NCBI GenBank assembly: GCA_025084515.1
Contig: JAJAGP010000771.1
Location: 107,001 to 171,000, forward strand
Direction of reading: 5' to 3'
DNA: 64,000 nt
Source of the DNA: Ancistrus triradiatus
Taxonomy: Eukaryota; Chordata; Actinopteri; Siluriformes; Loricariidae
How positions within the stretch are numbered: position 1 is the first letter of the stretch; each line of letters begins with the position of its first letter. The position numbers were made by a program, and so were the translations under genes. Under the pieces are notes generated by a model. The model had not been told where the DNA came from. It saw only the letters and a list, made by a program, of their open reading frames with translations, and did not search any database. Below, in pieces: positions 1 through 9,852 of the stretch.

Positions 1-300
1 TTATATAGTGGGCACAGGCCAGTATGAAATCCTGAAGTCAACCTGGGTAAAGAGCAGTGTCCACCTTGTCTGTGGAGATCCTATATCCATCTTTGCTCCT
101 CTTAATTTCAACTTTGTAAGGCAAGCAAAGCAATGTCACACCATTAGCATATACTAATGAGGCTAATGTGGCAATGTGCGGGATTAATTACATTGGCTAG
201 TTAGAGAAATTCTCTGAGGATCCATGTTTGTATTCCGTCCCAAACTACCAACTTGCTTTTGCTACATTGCAAAGTAGTGACTGGAGTACCAAGCATTTAC
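1..300. other. no feature recognised
   Basis: AT-rich sequence with no open frame, repeat end or RNA motif that I recognise. Confidence 0.5.
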
Positions 301-438
301 CAGTTACCAGAGTTGGGCAGAATAGCAAAAACATTTATTGAAATAAAAGTACTATTACTTTAAATATGTCACTTAAGTAGCAGTAAAAGTACTCATCCAA
401 AAAATGATCTAAGTAAGAGTAATTGTAAAATCTGTACT
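301..438. repeat. fragment of a dispersed fish repeat, possibly hAT-derived
   Basis: The stretch starts with AGAGTTGGGCAG and continues with repeated 'actcaagtaa/ aagtaaaagtact'-like text. This resembles the termini of hAT-type non-autonomous repeats common in fish genomes. It stops abruptly where the next repeat begins. The family assignment is recalled, not searched. Confidence 0.3.
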
Positions 439-740
439 GTGTTACTTGTTACACATTTATTCATTCATTCACTTTCTTATCCACTTGATCTTGGACACGG
501 TCACAGGGAGAGTTGGTGCCTAGCCGGTGGCATAGGGCGCATGGCAGGAGCATTCATAGACAGGGCCCCAATCCAACGTAGGGCACATACACTCACACTC
601 TCATATTCACACTCACACACTAGGGGCACTTTATATAACCAGTTAAACTAACATCCATGTCTTTGGACTGTGGGAGGAAACCGAAGTACCCAGAGTAAAC
701 CCACATAGGCACGGGGAGCTCAGTGGTGAACCAGCTCGGT
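439..740 (-). repeat. tRNA-derived SINE-type repeat, antisense 3' part
   Basis: Read on the minus strand it carries the phrases CCCACAGTCCAAAGACATG and GGGTTTACTCTGGGTACTTC. The fuller + strand copies at 41448-41785 and 43101-43425 carry the same phrases. The tRNA-like head is missing or degraded here. A 70-codon open frame across it is incidental. Confidence 0.65.
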
Positions 741-918
741 ATGTGACTCACCTCTGATTACAGGATGCAGGTTGTAGAGTAAGGATACAACATGAAAAAG
801 AATGACTCCTTGAGCCCAGCATTCTTTATGTCAGCAGTCCAGGCTTAATAGTGTAATGGTATGGAGAATGCTGCTGACCAAATTCATCATTTTATAGCAA
901 CAATTAACACACTTTAAT

Positions 919-1580
919 TGTTATGGTTCGCCTAGGTACCGGGCAAACCGTGTAAAAAGTAAGGGGTTTTAGGCCCCAAGTGCAGTAAGCGCCTAATGAA
1001 AATGATACTAATAAATAAATAAAAAAGGATAATGCACGTTCCCTCACACACATACCCACCAAACCAATAAAGCTGCGCCTGCATGAGGCTGGCAGCTGGG
1101 ATTCAAACCCTGATTGGTGGCGTCAGGGTTAAATGCGTTTTACCAGCGCCACGTGACCGCTGAGGGTAAACACGGGGATATGCTAAGTGAGTCACGGTTC
1201 TATGCATGCACAGCACAACACGGACACGAAATGAGGGACGAGGCTGACTGCAGTGCAGCATCCCTCAACAGCAAAAGCATGAGCGGGGAAATGAAATCGC
1301 CACTCGCTTAGGGGGAGAATAAGCCCAATAAGGAGGACGCAATGAAGCAATGAAGGGTAAAGCGGGGTGCCGCTATTTGTAACGAAGAGAGTGCGAAGGG
1401 AGCAAGGGGAGTGGTTGGCGTGATCTGACCCTACTCTAAGCCCTGATGTCACCTCCAGTCTTCTGACTGTACCTGACCTGTGTCCTAAATGAGATGGGTC
1501 TACAACTTTCTCTAAACCACTGAATAAAGAGAGAGGACCCGAAAGCACGCATGAGACGGGTGTGGTCTCCAAAAGGTGTC
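919..1580 (-). mobile_element. LTR-like fragment related to the LTRs at 5961 and 7677
   Basis: It begins TGTTATGGTTCG, as does the LTR at 5961. It has a matching 'cccaagtgcagtaa' block about 60 bp in and a GAGACGGGTG block near its far end. The middle is diverged. Minus-strand sense is inferred from those LTRs. No target-site duplication is clear, and the right boundary is approximate. Confidence 0.4.
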
Positions 1581-2018
1581 AACAATGTTGCAATCTGCAC
1601 CAATTATAGTCGGCGGACACGTGCTTCGGCAGTGCAGCACCACTTATGACGCGTCTATCAAGCCAACACTGCCAACTACAGTTGGCAGAACAGTTCCTTA
1701 CAATAATAGCTACTCACAACATGAAATGTCACAGACGTTTCATGTTAAATGACTTCAGTGCAACCATGTCTATACAGTATTTACCAAAATCTCTATGAAA
1801 GATTTTCACCACCTTGGTGATTCCATACCACAAAGAATTTAGGCTAGTCTGAGAATGAAGGTGGCCTCATACACAACATTACACTGGTAGTGTTCAGCTG
1901 CACTTTACAGAGATGATAGATGCTTCTTTTTGAGACCCTGATATGTTGATAAAAGGTACGCCTAATGCAAAGAGCAATTTTCCAAAATTAGGTATTGTAC
2001 GATTGTTATTTACAACTA
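1581..2018. other. no feature recognised
   Basis: Spacer between the LTR-like fragment and a Tc1 element. No coding or repeat signal is recognised. Confidence 0.45.
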
Positions 2019-3490
2019 CAGTGGGGCAACAAAGTATTCAGTCAGTCACTGATTGTGCAAGTTCTCCTACTTAGAAGAATGAGAGAGGTCTGTAATTTTC
2101 ATGATAGGTACACTTCAACTATGAGAGACAAAATGAGAAAAAAAATCCAGGAAATCACATTGTAGGATTTTTAAAGAATTTAATTGTAAATCATGGTGGA
2201 AAACAAGTATTTGGTCACCCACAAACAAGCAAGATTTCTGGCTCTCACAGACCTGTAACTTCATCTTTAAGAAGCTCTTCTGTCCTTCACTCGTTACCTG
2301 TATTAATAGCACCTGTGTGACCTTGCTGTCTGTATAAAAGACACCTGTCCATAGCCTCAAACAGTGGGGGACTCCAAACTCAACCACGGCCAAGACCAAA
2401 GAGCTGTCAAAGGACACCAGGACGAAAATTGTAGACCTGCACCAGGCTGGGAAGAGTGAATCTAAAATAGGCAAGCAGGTTGGTGTGAATAAATCAACTG
2501 TGAGAGTAATTGTAAAAAAAATGGAAGACATACAAAACCATTGATAATCTCCGATCGATCCAGGGCCCCTCGCAAAATCTCATCCTGTGGTGTCAAAATG
2601 ATCATGAGAACAGTGAGCAAAAATCGCAGAACTACAAAAAGGGACCTGATGAATGACCTGCAGAGAGCTGGGACCAAAGTAACAAAGGCTACCATCAGTA
2701 AGACACTACACCGAGAGGGACTCAGATCATGCAGTGCCAGGCGTGCCCCCTGCTTAAGCCAGTACACGTCTAGGCCCATCTGAAGTTTGCCAGAGAGCAT
2801 ATGGATGATCCAGAAGAGGATTGGGAGAATACCATGTGGTCAGATGAAACCAAAATAGAACTATTTGGTAAAAACTCAACTCGCTGTGTTTGTAGGCAGA
2901 AGAATGCTGAGTTGCATCCCAAGAACACCATACCTTCTGTGAAGCATGGGGGTGGAAACATCATGCTTCTATCAGTGGGAGCATTGAAGATGGAACGTGG
3001 CTGGGTCTTCAAGCATGACGATGATCCTAAACACACCGCTCGGGCAATGAAGTAGTGGCTCCATAAAAAGCATTTCAAGGTCCTGGAATGGCCTAGCCAG
3101 TCTCCAGACCTCAACCCCATAGAAAGTTTGTGGAGGAGTTGAAAGTCCATGTTGCCCAGTGACAGCCCCAAAACATCACTGCTCTAGAATATGACTGGCA
3201 TGGAGAAATGGGCCTAAATACCAGCTACAGTGTGTGCAAACCTGGTGAAGACTTACAGGAAACGTTTGACCTCTGTCATTGCCAACAAAGGTCATGAACT
3301 TTTGTTATTGAAAAAATACTTCTTTTCCACCATGATTTACAATTAAATACAATGTGATTTCCTGTTTTTTTTTCTCATTTTGTCTCTCATAGGTGAAGTG
3401 TACCTACGATGAAAATTACAGACCTCCCTCATCTTTCTTACTAGGAGAACTTGCACAATCAGTGGCTGACTAAATACTTTTTTGCCCCAC
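2019..3490 (+). mobile_element. Tc1-like transposon, family A (copy 1)
   Basis: The left end, CAGTGGGGCAACAAAGTATT, follows a TA. The right end is the inverted match, ending TTTTTTGCCCCAC before TATA. At about 1.47 kb it is slightly short of other Tc1 elements. The transposase remnant lies on the + strand. Other family A copies are at 12388, 27514, 53082 and 63673. Confidence 0.9.
2386..3145 (+). pseudogene. Tc1 transposase, family A, broken
   Basis: Tc1 transposases cut and paste DNA into TA sites using an N-terminal helix-turn-helix and a DD34E catalytic core. The expected start codon reads ACG (2386), followed by AKTKELSKDTR and the HTH segment KIGKQVGVNKSTV. A stop or frameshift follows at about 2540. 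The frame resumes with KMIMRTVSKNRRTT, and again with MWSDETKIELFG (first Asp), HDDDPKHTA (second Asp) and SPDLNPIES (Glu). A deletion after KHGGGNIML removes roughly 30 codons between strand elements of the core. With a lost start, at least two frameshifts, a stop after ARAMK and this deletion, it cannot make active enzyme. Identification is firm because all three catalytic blocks can be read. Confidence 0.88.
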
Positions 3491-4530
3491 TATATGCTGC
3501 TTAACACAATGCAAAAATCATCTCTAATTACACTGAAAGTAATTAAAATGCAGATAAAATGCAAAGCCCAGACATCACACAAACAAAGCACATAAAGCAA
3601 AGAGCATGTGCAGCTGTTTATGGCACACAATTCAGAACTGCTTATCTGAATATGAATAACTGAAGCATTCCCACTCTCTCAGTACTTTCCAACATACGGC
3701 AATTATGAAAAGGGCCTCCTGAATTGGAAATGGTTATAAAAAACATTTTTTATTATTATTAGTTTGAATGCACAAATGAGTTGGCGTAGTTTTAGAGGAG
3801 GTGGGGGGGGGGGGGGGGGTAAAATGCAACACCCCAATAATTCCTGCTGACAGCATCCTTCTGATTTCATTTTTTGTAACAGTGTAATGTGTTTTCTCCT
3901 GGCTGTTAAATTTGGCCGTTATCATCATAATTAACATTTAATTTTTTTTTTTATATGATTACTGTTATTTACTGTGCAGGGAGGAAGGCAGAGCTGCTTT
4001 CTCACATGCAGGTTTGTGCTGGAATGACTGCTGTTGGCCTGCCTGTTGCCAAGTTATAGTGGCAAACCTAGTTGACTTTTTGTTTTTTGCAAAAAGCAAA
4101 GCTACTTCCCACAAAAACGAATCGCCAAAAAAAAAACTGTCCGGAACTTCGCGTTCTTTCTGTCCTGGGAGATGGAGTGGCATATGCATAGCAGATGGCA
4201 CAGAGACATGAATACGTATAGCACCATACTTTAGGCTATAAACTCCATTTTGTGATTTTGTGAAATTCACTGCATTAATAAATACATACATACTGTTGTT
4301 CTTTGGCACATAGTTTGAGCAACAAGCAACACAATAACAACACCTAAAGGACTGATACCATCTGAAACTAGGCAGCATATATGACATGATGTTATCATGA
4401 ATATGCAAATCATCGCATTATGTAATCTAACCCAAAGTGTCCAACCCAACCCAAAGTTGAGAAGAAACCTACGGCCACTGATCACACATTTCAGAGTTTT
4501 TCTATGTAAAAGCCTGTTAGCGTATTTCAC
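3491..4530. other. mostly unrecognised sequence with a poly-G tract
   Basis: Apart from the 17-base G run at 3803-3819, I see no gene or repeat. Several 60-150 codon open frames on both strands (for example 3965-4408 minus) have no domain-like content and lie in AT-rich DNA. Confidence 0.4.
3803..3819 (+). repeat. poly-G homopolymer (G17)
   Basis: A run of 17 guanines preceded by GAGGAGGT. It could form a G-quadruplex or a slippage site. The exact length is unreliable in any assembly. Confidence 0.9.
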
Positions 4531-5320
4531 ATGTCTGGCCTGCCTGCCTTATCCCTTATACGGGAGTGTCGAGTGGTCGGTCTGGCTGAACTGGGCTTCG
4601 GTCCTCGTGATCTTGACTCATGCATCCCTTGCCTTAGACTAAAAGGCAGAGCTGGCTGGGGGTTCATAGTCAAAGAGTCTTATGGTTATCAGAGACGTTG
4701 GGTTGCTGTCTTTCTGCCTCCCGTGGGGTTGCCAATGTCTCATGTGATCCCTCTTGGCTGTGTGTTACCTACCAGTTCTCCTCTTTCTAGCTATGCTGCT
4801 ATAGCTAATGCTGCTGGGGTCTCATGCTACACATGGCATCAGTGATTGTTAATAGATACTGTGCTCTTAATCAATAACTAGTTACATTTTCTGTTTTCTC
4901 TCCGAGCTGTGTTCCAGTACCAGTTTCCTGCCCCACACATGATGTTTCATCCGCTGCAGGCTTCACTCAAGCTGCTTCCGTCATCAGCTCCAGCCCCATC
5001 ATCATACCGGGCCACTTAATGCCGATGTGCATACTTCACATTTTATTTTAAACTATGACTCCATGACTTTAGTTTCGTTCTTAGATTTATCATCTATGCC
5101 GCCCCAAGGAGGTTGGGTCCCTTTTTGAGTCTTGGTCCTCCCAAGGTTTCTTCCTATAAACACTCAGGGGAGTTTTTCCTTGCCACTGTCACCCTAGGCT
5201 TGCTCAATTTGGGATTGGACGTAGTTATTAGGAGATAATCTAAACTTGTAAAGTTGCTTTGAGACAATGCTCCATTGTAAAAATCGCTATATAAATAAAT
5301 TTGACTTGACTTTACTTGAC
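4531..5320 (+). mobile_element. 5'-truncated L2-type LINE 3' region (family L2B)
   Basis: It matches, block by block, the last 0.8 kb of the long LINE at 55804-61206: ATGTCTGGCCTGCCTGCCTT at the start, GGAGGTTGGGTCCCTTTTTG later, then CTATATAAATAAATTTGACT and a TTGAC-type tail. Only non-coding 3' sequence is present, as expected from incomplete target-primed reverse transcription. It landed inside the Tc1 remnant that continues at 5321. Confidence 0.85.
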
Positions 5321-5565
5321 AGCAGTGTTCTTTTTGGAGAGCAATGGCTTTCTCTTTGCAACCCTGCTATGCACAACATTGTTGTTCAGTGTTCTCCTGA
5401 TGGTGGACTTATGCTTATTAACCAATATTAGTGAGGCTATTAGTTAGTTCACTAACCATTGGGTTCACTTAATCTAATTTTAGGAGTTGTGTAAAAATCT
5501 GATAATGTTTTAGATCATATTAATGCAGAAATATTGTAAAATTGAAAGACATTCAAGCACCACTG
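5321..5565 (-). mobile_element. Tc1-like remnant, family B, right part
   Basis: The antisense transposase text 'acaacattgttgttcagtg' is followed, after a deletion, by the family B end 'attcaagcaccactg' at 5565. The left part is lost or displaced by the L2B tail. Compare the intact end at 50877. Confidence 0.75.
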
Positions 5566-5566
5566 A

Positions 5567-5707
5567 AGGTAAGTGGTATTTGTCAAAGAAACATCACCAT
5601 GAATGCCTGACCCAAGGTTTCCCAGCAGAACATTGCCTAGAGCATCACACTGTCACAGTTATTTACTTCACCTGTCAGTGGTTTTAATGTTATGGCTGAA
5701 CGGTGTA
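5567..5707 (-). mobile_element. deleted Tc1-like remnant of another family
   Basis: The segment runs from 'catgaatgcctgacccaagg' to the end TTATGGCTGAACGGTGTA. This resembles the end of a fish Tc1-like family whose terminus reads TACACCGATCAGCCATAAC on the other strand. Only about 140 bp survive. Family recalled, not searched. Confidence 0.5.
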
Positions 5708-5960
5708 TAGTTTACATAGTTTATAATTCATAGTTATTTATATTTATATTTATTCCATCATTTACCTTCTCCTTTGTGTACATGTCTTATTAATTTATAA
5801 GCACCAAACCTTGATTATGTGTGTCTCATAAACATGTCATGTATGTGTTACTATTATGTGCAATATAGCATGATTTATAGATTTTGATGGTTTCTGCATC
5901 CACATCTATACAAACCTTCACATTATAATATATACCCAAACACATGGCACTCAAACACAC

Positions 5961-6716
5961 TGTTATGGTTCGTCATATTTAAACAATCTGACGAACCATA
6001 AAAATAAAGATATAAAGTTTATTTGTTTAGGACCCAAGTGCAGTAAACTCCAGATGGAATTAATGAACTAAAAAATGAATAGAACTAATGGTGGCAGGTC
6101 TGCAGTTCGTGTGGGACCCGAGACTCAAACCACCGATCACTAGTGTCACAGGCAAGTGTAATCATGGCTTGCCACAGTGCCAGACAGTAGGACCCAGGGG
6201 AAAGAGAAGGGGAAGAACGGCCGACACAAGAGCCGACTAACATGGACTCAAAATTAGGTCAATAAAAAAAAGGCACCGTCAATAAAAATGATGGGAGAGA
6301 GGGAGACGCTAAGGATACGCACCAATGAGCAGCGCATCCTCAAATGAAAGTAAAGGCAGTTTATTTAAGAGAGTAAGGTGCATAGTGCAAACAGTGGTCT
6401 GCACATGCACAGATCGGACGTGGTGGCTACAGAGCCGAGCTCTGCTTGCAAGAGCTCAGTTGCGCCAAGGAATGCCGAGGTGTGCAGAGGGTGCGAGTGC
6501 GCATTGCGAGGAAGAGGTTAGTGGCGTAAAAGAAGCTTTCCCTAACCTATCGGCTACGCCCTAACCAGTTTACCTCGAGCCTTGCAGCTCTACTCGGCCC
6601 ACATTCTATGCAAGACGGGCCGTACCTGTATTCCCTAACGGGTTGAGAAGGAGAGAAAGAAAGTAGTGGGCTCTCCGAGCACGTGAGACGGGTGAAGTGT
6701 CATGCAAAATATGACA
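5961..6716 (-). mobile_element. LTR of a Ty3/gypsy-like element (copy 1, left)
   Basis: On the + strand it reads TGTTATGGTTCG ... AATATGACA, so in sense it begins TGTCATATTT and ends CATAACA, the canonical TG...CA termini. It aligns along most of its length with 7677-8330 in the same orientation: the blocks 'aggacccaagtgcagtaa', 'cagcgcatcctcaa' and 'gagccgagctctgctt' are shared. The right-hand 90 bp are absent from the other copy. Confidence 0.7.
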
Positions 6717-6990
6717 CTGACAGGTGAAAGCAATAATAACACAATTACGCAGAAATTAATGCTTGCATATGCGATTGTGTTGCTTTGTGAGGATCTCGAA
6801 CAATAACTAATCCAACACTGGCCTCTAGTGTCAGCTTGTCGGAATCCCCACAGTGCTGGGGGGTGGGGGGGCCTCTAGCCTCTAGCTGACCAAGCGTGAC
6901 CCCTAATAGTACTCCCACCAGCGTATTTACTACCCTTTAGTGTATTTAGTGAACCCCAGCACTGAGGCTAGCAAAGGCGAGAATGGTGCA

Positions 6991-7125
6991 GGAGCCGACG
7001 CCAATGACTGTGGCGCAGGGGTTGGGACAAACGACCACGGTGCAGGGATCGGTCTCAATGACCGTGGTGCAGGGGTCAGTGCCAACGACTGCGGCGCAGG
7101 GATCGGTCTGAATGACCGTGGCGCG
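6991..7125. repeat. minisatellite, 27-bp unit x 5
   Basis: Five consecutive 27-base units (starts 6991, 7018, 7045, 7072, 7099) share the core 'aatgaccgtggtgcaggg' with substitutions but no length change. A different 30-bp array abuts on the right. Confidence 0.9.
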
Positions 7126-7140
7126 GGGGCTAAATGCTCA

Positions 7141-7290
7141 GGTACGGAGCTTGGGGGCACGGCATGCTCAGGTACGGAGCTTAAGAGCACGGCATGCTCA
7201 GGTACGAGGCTCCAGGGCGCTAACTGCTCAGGTATGGAGCTTGGGAGCGAGCTGTGCTCAAGTGCGGAGCTATACGGCGCTAAATGTTCA
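7141..7290. repeat. minisatellite, 30-bp unit x 5
   Basis: Five complete 30-base units (starts 7141, 7171, 7201, 7231, 7261) share 'ctcaggtacggagctt', with half-units on both sides. No indels between units. Confidence 0.9.
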
Positions 7291-7676
7291 AGTATGCAGC
7301 ACCAGGTAAGCAGCACCAGGTACGGAGCTGGTACGAGCCAGACACAAAGAAAGTGGCGAGCTGAAGATCGAACCGGCCCGCCGTAAAAGGCGGGTGTCTG
7401 CACAGATAGCTAAATTGCTGGGAACATGGGGTCCGGAAGAAAGAACAGCTTGTCCCTCACTTCTGCGCTAAGACCAGACATAAAAATGTCCATGAGTCGC
7501 CATAGCCAGCTCGAGGAACTCCCCCATCTATTCAGTCGCCTGGGGGATTTGGAAAATATGGGATGCCGCTAATCGCCAAAAGAAACCCGCCGGCCGTGGT
7601 GACTGGGGACCTTCAAACTGGAGGTCCAGGAGCTAATGCTGGGTCCTTTTACTGGCCACACCCTACTGTTACAGTT

Positions 7677-8330
7677 CGCCATATTTAAACAAGCTAACAA
7701 ACTGTAAAAGTAAAAATATAAAGTTTATTTATTTTAGGACCCAAGTACAGTTAGCTCCAGATGGAATTAATGAACCAAAAGATGAATAAAACTAATGGGG
7801 GCAGGTCAGCAGTTCATGTGGGACCCGAGACTCGAATCCCCAATCACCAGTGTTGCAGGTGAGCAATCACGGCTTGCCACACTGCCAGACAGCAGGACCC
7901 AGGGGAAAGAGAAGGGGAAGAATGGCAGACGCAAGAGCCAACTAATGTGGACTCAAAATTAGGTCATGCACCGTCAATAAAAATTATGGGAGACAGGGAG
8001 ATGCTAAGGATACGCGCCAACGAGCAGCGCATCCTCAATGAAAGTAAAGGCAGTTTATTTAAGAGAGTAATGTGCGGAGCCCAAACAGCGGTCCGCGCAT
8101 GTGCAGGTTGGACGCGGTGGCTACAGAGCCGAGCTCTGCTCGCAAGAGTTCAGTTGCGCCAAGGAATGCCAAGGTGCGCAGGGGGTGTGCGTGCACAGTG
8201 CGAGGATGCACTCGGAGCATGAGGAAGAGGTTAGTGGCAGAAAAGAAGCTTTCCCTTTTCTATCACCTCCACCCTAACCATTTTACCTCGAGCCTTGCAG
8301 CTCTACTCGGCCCACCTTCTATGCAACAGG
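7677..8330 (-). mobile_element. LTR of the gypsy-like element (copy 2, right)
   Basis: Starts TGTTACAGTTCGCC and follows copy 1 to 'ctactcggcccac' and ATGCAA, where similarity stops. In minus sense it sits downstream of the gypsy pol remnant at 8709-11165, so it can be that element's 3' LTR. It can equally be the 5' LTR of the deleted copy to its left. Confidence 0.7.
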
Positions 8331-8708
8331 GTTGTAACAGCAATCAGCCACCTGATCATAGAGTAAATTTTTACTTAATTATACATAGCAGTCTGTTTAG
8401 ATATGTCTGTTTGATGGCTCTTTGCACACCTAGATTGGGGAATATTTGCCTATTAATCCTTGCAGAATTGCACAAGTTGAGTCAGATTTCCTAGTCAGTG
8501 ATAATGGACTCATCTCTTCAAGTCCACCTGGGAATTGGAGTCTGACACGCTGGATAAGCCAGCGAGGAGTGTGACAGTACCCCCCTCAAGGAGTCTGTAA
8601 AGACTGAGGAGAGACAAGGCCTCTTGAGTCAATGGGAAAGAAGCTGGGAAGTTAGACATCTACAGGGGTGAGGACCCAGAAAGTCAAGATGGAGTGCTTG
8701 AATGAGAG
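8331..8708 (-). other. probable 3' untranslated part of gypsy-like element
   Basis: No open frame. It carries 'gtgacagtacccccctc', text of the kind I associate with the region between pol and the LTR in fish gypsy elements. It lies between the chromodomain remnant and the LTR. Confidence 0.35.
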
Positions 8709-8783
8709 CTAGGCCCAGAAGGTCCTGGGAAACCACTCAAAAGCACTCCAGTTTGAGCCATACGTCTCCAAATCAATGAGGTA
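8709..8783 (-). pseudogene. gypsy integrase chromodomain-like remnant
   Basis: The minus strand reads YLIDLETYGSNWSAFEWFP followed by RTFWA and a stop. The pattern Y-L-[IV]-D-W-x-x-Y-G-x-x-x-x-[ST]-W/F-[EV]-x is the C-terminal chromodomain of Ty3/gypsy (chromovirus) integrases, which tethers integration to chromatin. Only the core strand and turn are preserved, and the first aromatic Trp is replaced. It is collinear with the integrase fragments at 9052-9560. Confidence 0.55.
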
Positions 8784-8899
8784 CTGGAACTGTACGGTAC
8801 TTGTTGCTGACGGTCCAAGTGGAGGCGGACCAGGTAGGCAAGGGCCCCTTCTGTCTCTAAGACATGGGGGGGTGCTTATCTACAGGAAGCCTAGCAGTG

Positions 8900-9040
8900 A
8901 GTGCGTTTACATGCACTTAATAATCTGATAACTGCAGAAAATCAGATTTTGTCAGTAATCCGATCAATGAATATACATGCACTTGAATAATCAAATAATG
9001 GAAAACCTCTATCCTCTGATGCATATGCACTTACACTTTG
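8900..9040. mobile_element. probable MITE fragment inside gypsy pol
   Basis: 'gtgcgtttacatgcactt' with several 'aataatctgataa' and 'catgcacttgaataatc' phrases matches a dispersed fish element that begins with GTTTACATGCAC. It separates the chromodomain and integrase pieces. Ends are approximate. Confidence 0.35.
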
Positions 9041-9051
9041 CTCCAGCACAT

Positions 9052-9560
9052 TCACTTATCCACAGCAGGGGTATCAGAATGTGAGGGATCCCACAGGGCA
9101 AATGGTGGTTGGTAACCTAGATACACTGAAAGGAGGTGATCCCTATTTAGGAGTGTTTGAGACAGTACTGTGCAATCTCTCCCCAAGATAGATAACAACT
9201 CCAGTCTGTTTGGTTGTTGGAGCAGTAAATGCATAAACATTTGGCTATTGCCTCTCAAATGCAGTGAGCTTGGGCAAAGGCACAAACTTTTGATCTGCGA
9301 TCCACAATAGACAGTATGGTGGTCATACCTTCTGAAAAACTGAAATCAGTCACAGAGTCTACTGAGATATGTGACCACAGCTGGCTAGACACAGGAAGCA
9401 GGGGTAGTTTGCTAGCTGGTTGGTGTTTGTGAGATTTGTTGTGTCTATAATGTGCTCCAAAGTTAAGCAATACAAAGTTATGTGCATCTAAGGACAGAGA
9501 AGAGCACCAATATTTACAAGCAATAAGTTGCTGAGTTATGGTCTTTCCTGGATGCCTCAA
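9052..9560 (-). pseudogene. Ty3/gypsy integrase, broken
   Basis: In minus sense, two adjacent frames are collinear with gypsy integrase. Codons from 9560 read RHPGKTITQQLIACKYWCS, LDAHNFV, then KLPLLPVSSQLWSHISVDSV and IVDRRSKVCAFAQAHC. This covers the end of the zinc-binding HHCC region and the start of the catalytic core, with the first Asp in SVDSVTD. After a deletion or frameshift at about 9255-9285, the second frame gives LLNRDHLLSVYLGYQPPFAL and SDTPAVDK, matching the family's LGYQPP motif downstream of the core. The segment with the second Asp and the Glu is missing. The HHCC region is also incomplete. This is old retroelement debris. Confidence 0.72.
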
Positions 9561-9684
9561 AGAAAAGTGAGTGCCCAGATAATAAGCCAGTCACAAATGG
9601 TCAGTGGTCAGACATTTTTTTCCCTATAGGGCACTGAGCATTCACATGAGTGCTGGTCTGGAGTCAGCAGATCTGGTTACTTGT

Positions 9685-9852
9685 CAAACCCCCAGTGAAT
9701 AGAGTTTTCAAAGTGCACAGTTCATGTTCTCCTCACGGGAATAAATACAGGACAGCACATGCACATTTTACACAGGTCTTGAAACCTGTCAAACTCCCAT
9801 TGAATAGAGATTACAAAGTGTACACTTTGTGGTGTCCTCACAGGCATGAATA
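9685..9852. repeat. degenerate tandem duplication of about 100 bp
   Basis: 'gtcaaacccccagtgaatag' at 9685 recurs as 'gtcaaactcccattgaatag' about 101 bp downstream. Each is followed by 'caaagtg' and a 'cctcac..g.atgaatacag' block. It lies between the integrase remnant and the Tc1 copy. Confidence 0.6.

Larger units (their letters stand above)
6930..7403 (-). pseudogene. gag-like proline-rich tandem-repeat frame
   Basis: A 157-codon open frame on the minus strand consists mainly of repeats. There are five or six decamers around VPEHAVPPSS, then five nonamers around PAPRSLRPI. Pro-Ala-Pro-Arg repeats occur in Gag of some fish gypsy elements, and the frame lies in the expected position between LTRs. 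It has no zinc knuckle, protease motif or other domain I can read. The start codon at 7403 may be arbitrary. Because both DNA units are multiples of three, the + strand is also open here (6940-7386), so openness alone proves little. I read it as the remains of a gag repeat region rather than a working gene. Confidence 0.45.
6717..7676 (-). mobile_element. internal remnant of gypsy-like element between two LTRs
   Basis: About 1 kb lies between two same-orientation LTRs. Next to the right LTR, in minus sense, is AAAGGACCCAGCATTAGC, similar to the start of many fish gypsy gag genes. The middle is a coding minisatellite. No pol sequence is present, so most of the element is deleted. Confidence 0.5.

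Noticed and set aside
1192..1572. 126-codon minus frame
   Set aside because: It lies in an LTR-like fragment and shows no recognisable domain.
1618..1650. U6 snRNA-like 'gtgcttcggcagtgcagcac'
   Set aside because: Only about 12 bases agree, and the conserved ACAGAGA and AGC regions do not follow.
2115..3171. Minus-strand frames of 112-138 codons over the first Tc1
   Set aside because: They are shadows of the + strand transposase remnant, which has the DD34E blocks.
6991..7290. CRISPR-like regular repeats
   Set aside because: The units are contiguous tandem copies without unique spacers, in a vertebrate genome. It is a minisatellite.
6940..7386. 148-codon + strand frame with Cys-Ser-Gly repeats, resembling a secreted repeat protein
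   Set aside because: It is the antisense reading of a 27/30-bp minisatellite inside a minus-strand retroelement remnant. Triplet-length units keep both strands open.
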